Origin: Marinobacter sp. es.042
GTDB taxonomy: Bacteria > Pseudomonadota > Gammaproteobacteria > Pseudomonadales > Oleiphilaceae
Length of the DNA stretch: 64,000 nucleotides
Assembly (NCBI RefSeq): GCF_900188315.1
Contig: NZ_LT897781.1
Span: 3,720,001 to 3,784,000, forward strand
Direction: 5' to 3'
The translations under genes and the position numbers were made by a program. The notes below the pieces were generated by a model. It was not told the origin of the DNA. It saw only the letters and a list, made by a program, of their open reading frames with translations, and made no database searches. This document shows, one piece after another, positions 25,803-33,733 of the stretch. Positions within the stretch are counted from its first letter, which is position 1; each line of letters starts with the position of its first letter.

Positions 25803-27467
25803 TTATGACACAGCTTCATCCGGCCATAGGTATTTAGTCAGCAACTCTTGGTCTGGAAGGGGCGGCCATACGGTCTCCGCCGATTTAGCCAAGGCTTTGA
25901 AATCGGAATACTTGGACTGTTGTGAGTTGTTTGCATGGCCGAGATACGCATCTTGGAGGTCCTGCCTTTTTTCAGCTTCGCGCCACAGTCCAATCACATG
26001 ATGCCTAAAGCCGTGCGCTGGGCGTACCGTTGGTTTTATCCCCTGTTCTTGCCCTAATTTCTTCAATTTACGGCTAAACCTGTTGGCTTTGTTTCCGGTC
26101 ATGTCCCATAGGCTTGGGAATAGCGGTTCTCGTGCAGGTCTAGTTGCATACTCTGTGAAACCCAGGTCCTTCATATAAGGGTGAACAGGAACTCTGCGGA
26201 TGCTCGAATAGTTCTTCACAGTGCGACCCATGGAATGGTCCTCACGTATGCGCAAAGCTTGTGTGTCGCGAACCATAACCAAATCCTCGCCCAACATTGG
26301 AGCAATTTCCCCTAGTCGCGCTCCAGTCAAGTAAAGAGTCAACATCGCCCAAATTTCATCAACGGTTAACGACGTGAGGATGTTATCCGAGGTCAATAAG
26401 GTCTCAATTTCTTCCTTACTGTATTCAAAAGCTTCTCCCCGATGCTGTGTTTGGGTATTTGGCACCATTGGCGTGGGATTGAAGGCGTTATATTTCGTCT
26501 GTAGTTCTTGATCCGCAAACGTAAGAACCGCTGCAACTCGTTTCAAGGCCGCTTTCACGCCGCTGGCGGTTCTAACGGGCAGATTTTCTTCGCTTGCGAT
26601 GTCTCGCTGTCGATCGAGAGGTAACTGACGAAATTCTTTTGGTTTGAGACCGGACCGTATCTTAAAGTTTGGGATGGTTGTGTCAGGAAGTTCGCGGAGC
26701 GCGTCTCGAAACGTTAATGCATGCTCTCGCGTCAGCATTGATAGCCTGATATCTCCAGCGTGTTGTATGAGCTTCGAGAAGTCGCTGCGGTATGTTGTGA
26801 CCTTGCCCCGGTCTCTAGGGTTGTCTGAGGCGCTGTGGAGGGCTTCAAATCGATTCCAAATGCCCTTCAGCGTCGGTGTTTCTGTGTTTCCGATGGTGGC
26901 ACTCGCCAGATGAGATTCGACCGGATCGCGTCCCTCGATCAGGAGTGCTTTCTCCGCCAATAAAACGAGGAGCTGATGGTACTTCGCGCTTTTGTGATTG
27001 AGAGCAATGCCGTGGTGTAGGAGTAAGGTGCGAGCGTCCGTACCCAGTGCCTTCTCCAGCTTCTTCAAGTTATTGGCTTGAGGGCAGGAATCTAAATTAA
27101 GAAATGACGGTGGCTTTCTTAGTCTCCTCGGCAATTGGTGCAGAGAGAGCGGGGATAGTGGCTCATCAGAGTCGGCACCCACTTTCGCGAGGGAATACCA
27201 TTCTTCCGCCAGTTTTTGTATATGAAGGTCGGTAATCTTTTCAGTACCCAAAAGTTGCGCTCTCGCGTTGGCAATTTGTCGCTCAACGCATGCGCTGATC
27301 TGGTGATACCGGCTCCGTGCGGTTACTGGATCAGCAGTCTGGAAGCTGTATTTGATCTCGCGTTTGCCGAAATAGGGGCGCAACTCCGTTGGAATGACCT
27401 TTCGGAGGAAAAGATTGGCGGTTTCAGGGCGTCGGTGGAGGCTAGATTTGAGGCGTAGAACAGTCAC
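25803..27467 (-). CDS. Tyrosine recombinase (site-specific integrase)
   Basis: 554 residues. The catalytic domain is C-terminal with R384 ('LTGARLGEI'), H485-x2-R488 ('HGFRHH'), H511 ('YLGHANNS') and the nucleophile Y520 ('SKYSDF'), so it is complete. The N-terminal 'FLRKVIPTELRPYFGKREIKYSFQT' is the arm-binding/DUF6538-type region, and residues 190-330 form the core-binding domain. The start is GTG at 27467. Its 5' end faces the right att repeat 75 bases away, with two TTTTGTACCAGT repeats between. It should drive integration and excision at ssrS. Confidence 0.95.
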   Translation of the reverse strand: MTVLRLKSSLHRRPETANLFLRKVIPTELRPYFGKREIKYSFQTADPVTARSRYHQISACVERQIANARAQLLGTEKITDLHIQKLAEEWYSLAKVGADSDEPLSPLSLHQLPRRLRKPPSFLNLDSCPQANNLKKLEKALGTDARTLLLHHGIALNHKSAKYHQLLVLLAEKALLIEGRDPVESHLASATIGNTETPTLKGIWNRFEALHSASDNPRDRGKVTTYRSDFSKLIQHAGDIRLSMLTREHALTFRDALRELPDTTIPNFKIRSGLKPKEFRQLPLDRQRDIASEENLPVRTASGVKAALKRVAAVLTFADQELQTKYNAFNPTPMVPNTQTQHRGEAFEYSKEEIETLLTSDNILTSLTVDEIWAMLTLYLTGARLGEIAPMLGEDLVMVRDTQALRIREDHSMGRTVKNYSSIRRVPVHPYMKDLGFTEYATRPAREPLFPSLWDMTGNKANRFSRKLKKLGQEQGIKPTVRPAHGFRHHVIGLWREAEKRQDLQDAYLGHANNSQQSKYSDFKALAKSAETVWPPLPDQELLTKYLWPDEAVS

Positions 27468-27468
27468 T

Positions 27469-27493
27469 TTTTGTACCAGTCTTTTGTACCAGT
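27469..27493 (+). repeat. Tandem integrase arm-type sites, right end
   Basis: Two direct copies of TTTTGTACCAGT (27469-27480 and 27482-27493), 13 bases apart, between the integrase start and the right att repeat. An 11-base copy is at the other end of the element (6612-6622). Because they overlap the integrase start region, they could also give autoregulation. Confidence 0.55.
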
Positions 27494-27542
27494 TCAGAAT
27501 TGAACGAAGACCGTAAGTAACTGTTTTCGGGGTAACTCGTTG

Positions 27543-27598
27543 AAAATAAAGCTTCCCGGGCTGCCGTTATCGGATGTGGCCCTTGAACCCAAAGTTCA
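27543..27598. repeat. attR: 56-bp direct repeat within intact ssrS
   Basis: Identical to 6500-6555. Here the repeat is the 3' end of the complete 6S RNA gene, so integration preserved the gene sequence exactly. The crossover point lies somewhere inside these 56 bases. Confidence 0.93.
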
Positions 27599-27730
27599 AG
27601 GTCGGTGGCCGCTGTGACATATTAGGCTTTCCCCTGTCGGGGACGTGCTCACAATGCCCTGAAGTAGCCACCTGGGTAGTGCGCATCGGCTCGAGGACGT
27701 ATCCGACTATCCCGAACAGCCCAGGAAGTT
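27548..27730 (-). ncRNA. ssrS: 6S RNA
   Basis: Mimics an open promoter and sequesters sigma-70 RNA polymerase in stationary phase. Position between zapA and (formerly) the folate cyclo-ligase gene is the canonical one. The minus strand has CTTCCTGGGCTG near the 5' end pairing with CAGCCCGGGAAG at the 3' end to close the rod. It also has CCTTGAACTTTGGGTTCAAGG, the conserved 3'-side hairpin of gammaproteobacterial 6S RNA. Length is about 180. A TATAAT lies seven bases before the 5' end. The ends are estimated to within about five bases. Confidence 0.88.
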
Positions 27731-27736
27731 GTTCTC

Positions 27737-27767
27737 ATTATACGGGCAGTGTCGGGGCCGATTGCAA
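27737..27767 (-). promoter_or_regulatory. ssrS promoter
   Basis: On the minus strand TTGCAA and a perfect TATAAT (27742-27737) are separated by about 19 bases; transcription would start near 27730. This promoter would normally also serve the folate cyclo-ligase gene, now 21 kb away. Confidence 0.6.
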
Positions 27768-27792
27768 CACCTGTCTGCGATTCTCTGGGGAT

Positions 27793-28089
27793 TTAACGAC
27801 CGGAACCATCACCCAGCGCGCCGTCCAGTTTGTTGTCCATGGCTCGCAGCAAGGTGCTGGTGGCATCGGACATGGTGTCGCGCTCGAGCAGTTCGTGGGT
27901 AATGTTGAGAGCGGCCATTACAGCAATGCGCTCGGTACCAAAAACCTTGCCGCCGGCGCGGATTTCCCGCATTTTGCTGTCCAGATGCCGGGCGGCACGC
28001 AGCAGTGCCTCCTGTTCTTCCTCGGGGCAGGCGACCAGATATTCCTTGTCGAGGATTTTCACCTCAACCGTGGTGGATTGCTGTGCCAT
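27793..28089 (-). CDS. zapA: Cell division protein ZapA
   Basis: 98 residues. Small FtsZ-ring stabiliser: 'VEVKILDKEYLVACPEEEQEALLRAARHLDSKMREIR' is the ZapA N-terminal domain, followed by 'AVMAALNITHELL' and a dimerising helix. The stop-start overlap with the upstream coiled-coil gene at 28089 marks an operon. ssrS follows immediately on the same strand. Confidence 0.92.
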   Translation of the reverse strand: MAQQSTTVEVKILDKEYLVACPEEEQEALLRAARHLDSKMREIRAGGKVFGTERIAVMAALNITHELLERDTMSDATSTLLRAMDNKLDGALGDGSGR

Positions 28090-28295
28090 CAGTGATGCTC
28101 CAGGGCCCTAAGGCGGCTGATCATGGCTTCGATCTTGTGTTTCGCGTGATCGTTTTTCTGCACCAGCTGGGCCCGCTCCCGGTTCCAGTCGTCCTGCAGC
28201 TCCCGCAATGTGGCGTTGTCCCGCTCAAGTTTCTGACAGCGTTCAATCAGCCTGTCCAGCTTGTCCGCTAATGCCTGTACTTCGGACTGTTCCAT
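28089..28295 (-). CDS. TIGR02449-type coiled-coil protein
   Basis: 68 residues, nearly all heptad coiled coil ('LADKLDRLIERCQKLERDNATLRELQDDWNRERAQLVQ', leucine/asparagine-rich). The family is found directly upstream of zapA in gammaproteobacteria and is similar in size and character to ZapB. A division role is inferred from context. Confidence 0.8.
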   Translation of the reverse strand: MEQSEVQALADKLDRLIERCQKLERDNATLRELQDDWNRERAQLVQKNDHAKHKIEAMISRLRALEHH

Positions 28296-28398
28296 GACGT
28301 GCCCAGCAGTGGTTTTATGATATTAAGCTCAACTATAAGTGTGGACGCTAAGTCGGTCAATTTACAGGCTTGTCATTGCGTTCCCTGCGTGATGCCCA

Positions 28399-29673
28399 TC
28401 ACTGATCTGCGGCCTCGCCAAAGCCCAGCCGGCGGCTCTGGCGCCATGTTTTGAAGGCAGGGATCAGCGCTACGATGAAGGCCGCGACGGGCACCGAGAC
28501 CAGCAATGCCCATTCCTCGGAAGTCAGCGGGCGCAGCGCGATCTGCAGTCCATAGTTGGCCAGCAGCCATGGGCTTGCTGTTGAAACCCCTGCCATGCCA
28601 ATCACGAGAGCCAGCAGACAGGCCACGCCAGCAAGGGCGACACATTCAATGATATACAGAGAGGCGATAAGTGCCGGCGAGGCACCGGTTGCTCTGAGTA
28701 CGGCAATTTCGTGAGCCCGCTGCGCCTGTAAGGTTAAAAGAACGGCGATCAGTCCGATCAGGCTGGTAATCACGACGAACACGGTGATGCCCAGAAGCGC
28801 CCGCTCGAATTGGCCCATTAGCCGCCAGAGCTCGCTCAGGGCGACGCCCGGGAGTATGGCTGACAGTGGTTCACCGGAGAACTGGTTGATTTCCCGTTGT
28901 ATCCGGAAGGTCAGCACCTGTCTTTCAATGCCGACAAATGCGGCGGTAATGGCATTGGGTGTGAAATCGCGGCCTTCCGCCTGCTCTCGCGTGAGTGTCC
29001 TGCCTGGAATGGCGACCCCGGATTCCCAGCCCACGTGCATGGCCTCCATGCCGTCCAGGCCAATGTAGACGGCCTGATCCACCGGCGTTCCGGTGGGGGC
29101 CAGTATGCCAGTAACGGTAAACGGCGTGTCTTCGTGGTTGGAGAAGCTGGTGCGCCCACCGCCATGGGATAGCACAATCTGCTCACCTATCCCGTGCTCC
29201 AGTGATCTGGCAACGCCAGCGCCAAGCACAACGTCGAAGACTCCGTCAAACCACTGGCCATCTGCCATTTCGAGCGGCAGGTCGCGACCATAACGGAAGT
29301 GCTTGAGAAAATTCTCGTCTGTGGCGACGACACGGTTACCCCGGTAGCTGTCCCCCAGGGAAATCGGAATCAGCCACTCGAGGCGGCTATCGCTTTTAAG
29401 ACTCTGGTAAGTCGACCAGCGAATGTTGTTGGTGGCATCGCCAATATGAAACACGGTGTACAGCAGCAGGTTCAGCTGGCCACTGCGGGCGCCGACGATC
29501 AGGTCGGTACCGCTGATGGTGCTGGTGAAGGATTGTTTGACCTCGGTGCGGAGGTACTGGATGCCCAGCAACAGGGAAACGCTCAGGGTCAGGGTCAGGC
29601 ACACCAGGGCCAGTACTTTTTTGCGATGCCAAAGGCTTGCCATCGCGAGTGTCATAGCAAGGCGTGCTTTCAT
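28399..29673 (-). CDS. FtsX-type ABC transporter permease
   Basis: 424 residues with the MacB/FtsX layout: one N-terminal membrane helix ('VLALVCLTLTLSVSLLLGI'), a large periplasmic domain of about 230 residues, then three C-terminal helices ('GITVFVVITSLIGLIAVLL', 'YIIECVALAGVACLLALVIG', 'LLVSVPVAAFIVALIPAF'). Start overlaps the ATPase gene by 4 bases. Neighbourhood with ZrgA and DUF3299 genes suggests an envelope ABC system tied to zinc supply; the cargo is unknown. Confidence 0.88.
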   Translation of the reverse strand: MKARLAMTLAMASLWHRKKVLALVCLTLTLSVSLLLGIQYLRTEVKQSFTSTISGTDLIVGARSGQLNLLLYTVFHIGDATNNIRWSTYQSLKSDSRLEWLIPISLGDSYRGNRVVATDENFLKHFRYGRDLPLEMADGQWFDGVFDVVLGAGVARSLEHGIGEQIVLSHGGGRTSFSNHEDTPFTVTGILAPTGTPVDQAVYIGLDGMEAMHVGWESGVAIPGRTLTREQAEGRDFTPNAITAAFVGIERQVLTFRIQREINQFSGEPLSAILPGVALSELWRLMGQFERALLGITVFVVITSLIGLIAVLLTLQAQRAHEIAVLRATGASPALIASLYIIECVALAGVACLLALVIGMAGVSTASPWLLANYGLQIALRPLTSEEWALLVSVPVAAFIVALIPAFKTWRQSRRLGFGEAADQ

Positions 29674-30386
29674 ATCCGGTTACCCCGCAGTTCCAGATGA
29701 TTGCCGAAATGGCGGGCCAGGGACTGGTCGTGACTGACAAACAGCACCGAGGTGTTGTGCCGATGCGCAAGATGCAGAAGCAGTTCCAGGAACCGGTCCC
29801 GGTTGTCCGCATCCAGTGCCGAGGTGGGTTCGTCTGCGAGGACCAGTCCGGGTGCGCCGATCAGCGCCCGGGCGGCCGCGATGCGTTGCTGCTGGCCAAT
29901 GCTTAGCCTGGTGACTTTCCGTTGCCAGTGGTCTTCGGGGATCGACAGGGCGGCAAGCAATCTCTCTGCTTCCTCTGCGAACGTCGGTTCGGTACGCTTT
30001 TTTCGCAGTTCAGAGAGTTCGCAGGGCAGGGTTACGTTGGCACGGGTTGTCAGGTAGGGCACCAGGTTGAACTGTTGAAAAATGACACCCATGTGGTCGG
30101 CCCGGAATTGATCTCTCTTGCCGGCGCTCAGGCGGTGAATGTCGGTGCCAAGCAGCTTTACGTGGCCGCTGGCCGGGCGAAGCATGCCCGCCAAAAGGCT
30201 CAGCAGTGTGCTTTTGCCGCTGCCGCTGGGTCCGTGCAGGAAAAGATGATCACCGCGCCTCAGGGTAATATCCGGAAAACTGAGGGGTTCCTGTACCCGG
30301 TTCCAGGAAAAGTCGAGACCGCGTACTTCAATTGACGTTTCCGCGCTCGGGGAACTGTTATTGGCTGAGTCTGTCTTGCTGGTCAT
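29670..30386 (-). CDS. ABC transporter ATP-binding protein (LolD/MacB class)
   Basis: 238 residues. Walker A 'GPSGSGKSTLLSLLAG', Q-loop 'VIFQQFNLVPYLT', signature 'RLSIGQQQRIAAARAL' (an LSIGQ variant), Walker B 'LVLADEPTSALD', H-loop 'SHDQSL'. All are intact. It pairs with the FtsX-type permease it overlaps. It is divergent from the DUF3299 gene, the starts being 68 bases apart. Confidence 0.92.
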   Translation of the reverse strand: MTSKTDSANNSSPSAETSIEVRGLDFSWNRVQEPLSFPDITLRRGDHLFLHGPSGSGKSTLLSLLAGMLRPASGHVKLLGTDIHRLSAGKRDQFRADHMGVIFQQFNLVPYLTTRANVTLPCELSELRKKRTEPTFAEEAERLLAALSIPEDHWQRKVTRLSIGQQQRIAAARALIGAPGLVLADEPTSALDADNRDRFLELLLHLAHRHNTSVLFVSHDQSLARHFGNHLELRGNRI

Positions 30387-30453
30387 GTTGGTTGCTGTCT
30401 GCCCGGTGTATGATGGCGGTTTGCGAGTTTCACTATCAGGAGTCTGTGGTCCA

Positions 30454-30975
30454 ATGATGTTTACCCCGGTGCGTTCGCGCTTTGCGCTGCCCTCTCTCGC
30501 CGCGCTTGTCCTGGTGCTCTTGCTCCCGGCAGTTGGTCATGCCGAAACCCGGGAAATTGACTGGCTTGAACTGATGCCCGCCGAAGACCTGGCGCTGCTG
30601 GAGAATATGCCAGAGATTGAGCACGAGGGCGATGGCCCGCCGCTGCTGCCGGACGAGATCATGACCGGCCGGGTCGTGCCTGAGATGGGCAACGTGGAAG
30701 GGCGTATTCCCGGCTTCGTGGTGCCCCTGAAAACGACCCAGGATATGCAAATCCTTGAATTCTTCCTGGTGCCTTACTATGGCGCCTGTATTCACGTGCC
30801 TCCACCGCCCCCGAATCAGATTATTCACGTCAAATACAAGGAAGGTCTCACGCTTGAAGCCCTGTATGATCCGGTCTGGATCGAAGGCAAGCTGGTGATC
30901 GACCGCACCGAGAATGACATTGGCACCTCGTCCTACTCGATGATTGCAACGAATGTCGAGCCCTACAGGGAGTAG
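30454..30975 (+). CDS. DUF3299 periplasmic protein
   Basis: 173 residues from ATG 30454, with CAGGAG upstream; the open frame begins earlier, overlapping the ATPase gene. It has a signal peptide ('LPSLAALVLVLLLPAVGHAE', cleavage after GHA). The mature part has 'GRIPGFVVPL' and 'FFLVPYYGACIHVPPPPPNQIIHV', the DUF3299 signature with its conserved Cys-Ile-His-x-Pro-Pro. DUF3299 genes commonly accompany ZrgA and this ABC pair. Here the gene is on the opposite strand to them. Confidence 0.88.
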   Translation: MMFTPVRSRFALPSLAALVLVLLLPAVGHAETREIDWLELMPAEDLALLENMPEIEHEGDGPPLLPDEIMTGRVVPEMGNVEGRIPGFVVPLKTTQDMQILEFFLVPYYGACIHVPPPPPNQIIHVKYKEGLTLEALYDPVWIEGKLVIDRTENDIGTSSYSMIATNVEPYRE

Positions 30976-31000
30976 GGCCGTCAAATCGTTGTCCGCCGTC

Positions 31001-31645
31001 TCACTGGCCTGTCAGGCTGAAGCTGCGTTCCGTGTGTTCCAGGCGAGTCGATCCCTGACCTCCTGACCACACCCACTCGACAGCAAGATGTTCGATTTCG
31101 GGGAAGCGCTCGGTGAGGGGAGTAATCAAAGTTTCTGCCGAAGCCAGACCGGTGCAATTCAAAATCTGGGTCACTTCAAAATCTGAGTGGGTGTACCCTT
31201 CCGAATGCTCATGCTCATGCTCATGCTCATGCTCATGCTCATCGTGCCCGTGCTCTGCTTTGTGATCATTATGTCCATGGCTGTCGTGGTCGTGATTGTC
31301 ATGGTCATGGTGGTCATCAGAGTCACCGCCGGCCTCCTGATAAACCTCAACACTCGCCACGGTGCAGCTGGCATCTGGCGTGTTGATCAGCGGTGTGCGT
31401 TCAAGCCATTCGGTTGTTTCCGTGATCAGGGCTTTCTGATCGTCTGTCCGGGGGCGGTGCTCGAATCCCAAAAGGTTGTAGGCCGGCGACGTGAAAATCA
31501 GATCGATCTGATTGCCATCCAGAGCGGCCTGCAGTTCTGCGTGACCGTGCTGGTGAGCGCCCGGATTGTCACTGGCGATAGCGGGCAAGGCCAACAAGGC
31601 ACTGCTGGTAAACAGGAATAGAGAGCTGCGTTTTGATGGCGTCAT
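31001..31645 (-). CDS. ZrgA-type (DUF2796) zinc-binding periplasmic protein
   Basis: 214 residues from ATG 31645, preferred over ATG 31660 because GGAAGA lies before it and the Zur-like box would otherwise touch the start. A signal peptide ends at 'LLALPAIASD'. The mature protein opens with 'HQHGHAELQAALDG' and holds a long His/Asp/Glu-rich segment (about 115-155: HDHDNHDHDSHGH and a run of EH repeats), then 'HSDFEVTQILNCTGL'. The family helps periplasmic zinc capture in Vibrio and relatives. The EH run is encoded by a 6-bp tandem repeat. Confidence 0.9.
   Translation of the reverse strand: MTPSKRSSLFLFTSSALLALPAIASDNPGAHQHGHAELQAALDGNQIDLIFTSPAYNLLGFEHRPRTDDQKALITETTEWLERTPLINTPDASCTVASVEVYQEAGGDSDDHHDHDNHDHDSHGHNDHKAEHGHDEHEHEHEHEHEHSEGYTHSDFEVTQILNCTGLASAETLITPLTERFPEIEHLAVEWVWSGGQGSTRLEHTERSFSLTGQ
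31205..31240. repeat. 6-bp tandem repeat inside zrgA-like gene
   Basis: Six perfect copies of ATGCTC (GAGCAT on the coding strand, Glu-His). Unit length is a multiple of three, so slippage would change the number of metal-binding histidines without a frameshift. Confidence 0.9.
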
Positions 31646-31662
31646 GGCGGAGTCTTCCATGT

Positions 31663-31685
31663 AAATTGATACGTTATAACATTTT
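31663..31685. promoter_or_regulatory. Zur-like operator
   Basis: The right half TATAACATTT matches the classical gammaproteobacterial Zur box (GAAATGTTATAATATAACATTTC) exactly; the left half matches it partly. By my alignment about 16 of 23 positions agree. It lies 18 bases before the chosen ZrgA start, where it would overlap the promoter, so zinc repression is expected. Confidence 0.65.
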
Positions 31686-31781
31686 GTTCTCTCCCCGGAT
31701 AAAAATCAACAGGCAGTGCCTTGGCACCGCCTGAATGCTAGGATAGACCTCTAATCCATTAACACAGGATCCGCCTGTTTC

Positions 31782-32381
31782 ATGTCAGAAACCGACACTT
31801 CCGGTGCTGCCCGCGCCGCAGAATTCGAGCGCTGGGCCAACGTTTTTACAGCTCACAAGGCATTCAGCCACCCATCCGAACTGCACGGCGCGCTCTGTGG
31901 TCGCCTGGCGGCCGGATCGCGTATCAAAGAGCCGGAGTGGCTGGCAATGGTGTGTGAACACATGGGGTTGGCCGAGAATGCGGCCGAAGAGTCCGATGAT
32001 CTCGCCCCGTTCATGAACAAAGCCTATGAACAGACCCTCGAGCTCTTGAAATCAGCAGACATGAGTTTCCATCCTTTATTGCCGGATGACGACTATGCCA
32101 TTGAGCAGAGGCTGGAAGCCCTGGTTTCCTGGGTGCGGGGATTTCTCGAGGGTATGGCACTGTCGGCCGGCGAGTCACTCGGCCAGGCGCCAGACGAGAT
32201 CCGGGAGCTGATCGAGGATATGGTGGCCATCAGCCAGCTATCCGAAGAGGAAGAAGCGGACGACGAAAGCGAGCAGCAATTGCTGGAAATTACCGAATAC
32301 ATCCGGCTGGGGGCGCTCGCCGTGTTCACTGAATTCAACGCCCCTGAGCCACCGAAGTCTGATTCGCCGACCCTGCACTGA
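31782..32381 (+). CDS. UPF0149 (YgfB) family protein
   Basis: 199 residues, all helical and acidic. 'HPSELHGALCGRLAAG' near the N-terminus and 'LVSWVRGFLEGMAL' near 120 are YgfB hallmarks. In Pseudomonas a family member acts as a transcriptional antagonist, but its role here is unknown. It heads the pepP-ubiH-ubiI block, 27 bases before pepP. Confidence 0.9.
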   Translation: MSETDTSGAARAAEFERWANVFTAHKAFSHPSELHGALCGRLAAGSRIKEPEWLAMVCEHMGLAENAAEESDDLAPFMNKAYEQTLELLKSADMSFHPLLPDDDYAIEQRLEALVSWVRGFLEGMALSAGESLGQAPDEIRELIEDMVAISQLSEEEEADDESEQQLLEITEYIRLGALAVFTEFNAPEPPKSDSPTLH

Positions 32382-32407
32382 GCCGGGTCCTGATTGCAGG
32401 AGAGACT

Positions 32408-33727
32408 ATGAACTCCATGATTCCCGTAAAGGAGTTTGCCGAGCGCCGTCGCAAGCTGATGGAGCGTATGGCGCCAGACAGCATTGCGATTATTCCGGCC
32501 GCCCCGGAGCGCGTTCGTAATCGGGATGTGCTGCATCCGTTCCGCCAGGACAGCGATTTCCATTACCTGTCCGGTTTTGGTGAGCCGGAGGCCGTCCTGG
32601 CGCTGATTCCGGGCCGTGAACACGGGGAATCGGTACTGTTCTGCAAAGAGCGCAATCCGCAGAAGGAGCTCTGGGACGGTTTCCTGGTTGGCCCGGAAGG
32701 CGCCATCGAACGCTACGGCCTGGACGATGCGTTTCCGATCGCAGACATCGACGACATCCTGCCGGGAATGATCGAGGGTCGAAGCCGGGTTTATTATCCC
32801 CTCGGCAAGGACGATCATTTTGACGCCCGGGTCATGGACTGGGTGAAGATGATTCGCAGCAAGGTTCGCAGCGGCGCCCACCCGCCGGGCGAGTTCGTAG
32901 CCCTGGAGCACCTGCTTCATGATCTGCGGCTATACAAGAGCGCCAATGAGATCAAGATCATGGCCAAGGCCGGCCAGATCAGTGCTGAGGCCCATTGCCG
33001 GGCCATGAAACGGGCCCGCAAGGGCGGCTTCGAGTACAACCTCGAGGCCGAGCTCATCCACACTTTCATGGAGCATGGCGCACGGTCTACGGCCTATCCC
33101 TCCATCGTGGGCGGTGGCGCCAATGGCTGCATCCTGCATTACATCGAGAACAGTGCGCCGCTGAAGGACGGCGATCTGGTACTGATTGATGCCGGCTGTG
33201 AATACCAGTGCTACGCCTCTGACATCACTCGCACATTCCCGGTCAGTGGAAAGTTCAGCAATGAGCAGCGGGCCCTCTACGAGGTGGTGCTGGCGGCGCA
33301 GTATCGGGCCATTGAGGCGGTCTCGCCGGAAAATCACTGGAACCGGCCCCATGAGGCTGCGCTGGAAGTACTGACCCAGGGCCTGATTGATCTGGGGCTG
33401 TTGTCCGGCACCCTGGAAGACGCCATTGCCAACGAAGCTTACAAGCCCTTTTTCATGCACCGAACCGGCCACTGGCTGGGGCTGGATGTACACGACGTGG
33501 GCGATTACAAGGTCGGTGACGCCTGGCGCCAGCTGGAACCCGGCATGGCCCTGACCGTCGAGCCAGGCCTTTACATTGCGCCGGATAACACCGACGTGGA
33601 TGAGAAATGGCGCGGCATAGGCATACGCATCGAAGACGATGTGGTGGTGACCAAAGACGGCTGCCGGGTCTTGACCGAAGCGGTGCCGAAAACCATTGCC
33701 GAAATCGAAGCCCTGATGGCGGACTGA
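32408..33727 (+). CDS. pepP: Xaa-Pro aminopeptidase
   Basis: 439 residues. Cytosolic dimetal peptidase releasing N-terminal residues next to proline. N-terminal creatinase-like domain, then a pita-bread catalytic domain with 'LVLIDAGCEYQCYASDITRTFPVSG' (two Asp ligands), 'HRTGHWLGLDVHD' (His), 'LTVEPGLYI' (Glu) and 'GIRIEDDVVV' (Glu). The metal set is complete. GCAGGAGA precedes the ATG. Conserved neighbour of ubiH in gammaproteobacteria. Confidence 0.95.
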   Translation: MNSMIPVKEFAERRRKLMERMAPDSIAIIPAAPERVRNRDVLHPFRQDSDFHYLSGFGEPEAVLALIPGREHGESVLFCKERNPQKELWDGFLVGPEGAIERYGLDDAFPIADIDDILPGMIEGRSRVYYPLGKDDHFDARVMDWVKMIRSKVRSGAHPPGEFVALEHLLHDLRLYKSANEIKIMAKAGQISAEAHCRAMKRARKGGFEYNLEAELIHTFMEHGARSTAYPSIVGGGANGCILHYIENSAPLKDGDLVLIDAGCEYQCYASDITRTFPVSGKFSNEQRALYEVVLAAQYRAIEAVSPENHWNRPHEAALEVLTQGLIDLGLLSGTLEDAIANEAYKPFFMHRTGHWLGLDVHDVGDYKVGDAWRQLEPGMALTVEPGLYIAPDNTDVDEKWRGIGIRIEDDVVVTKDGCRVLTEAVPKTIAEIEALMAD

Positions 33728-33733
33728 CAGCCT

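Larger units (their letters stand above)
6500..27598. mobile_element. 21-kb integrative element in ssrS carrying defence-type cargo
   Basis: The perfect 56-bp direct repeats at both ends are the 3' part of the 6S RNA gene. A tyrosine integrase lies against the right repeat, and TTTTGTACCAG motifs sit inside both ends as probable integrase arm sites. Cargo: RuvC-like/kinase operon, PLD-like protein, serine recombinase, primase-helicase, type I R-M with accessory genes, and several unknowns. Base composition is visibly mosaic: 6.8-11 kb is AT-rich, the R-M genes are close to the host. No capsid, tail or conjugation genes are seen, so it is more like a satellite or integrative island than a complete phage or ICE. 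Confidence 0.9.

Noticed and set aside
6500..27598. Complete prophage
   Set aside because: No capsid, terminase, portal or tail proteins are present among the island genes.
31187..31621. A plus-strand frame with a long hydrophobic Met/Leu run opposite the ZrgA-like gene
   Set aside because: The apparent membrane segment is the reverse reading of the histidine repeat.
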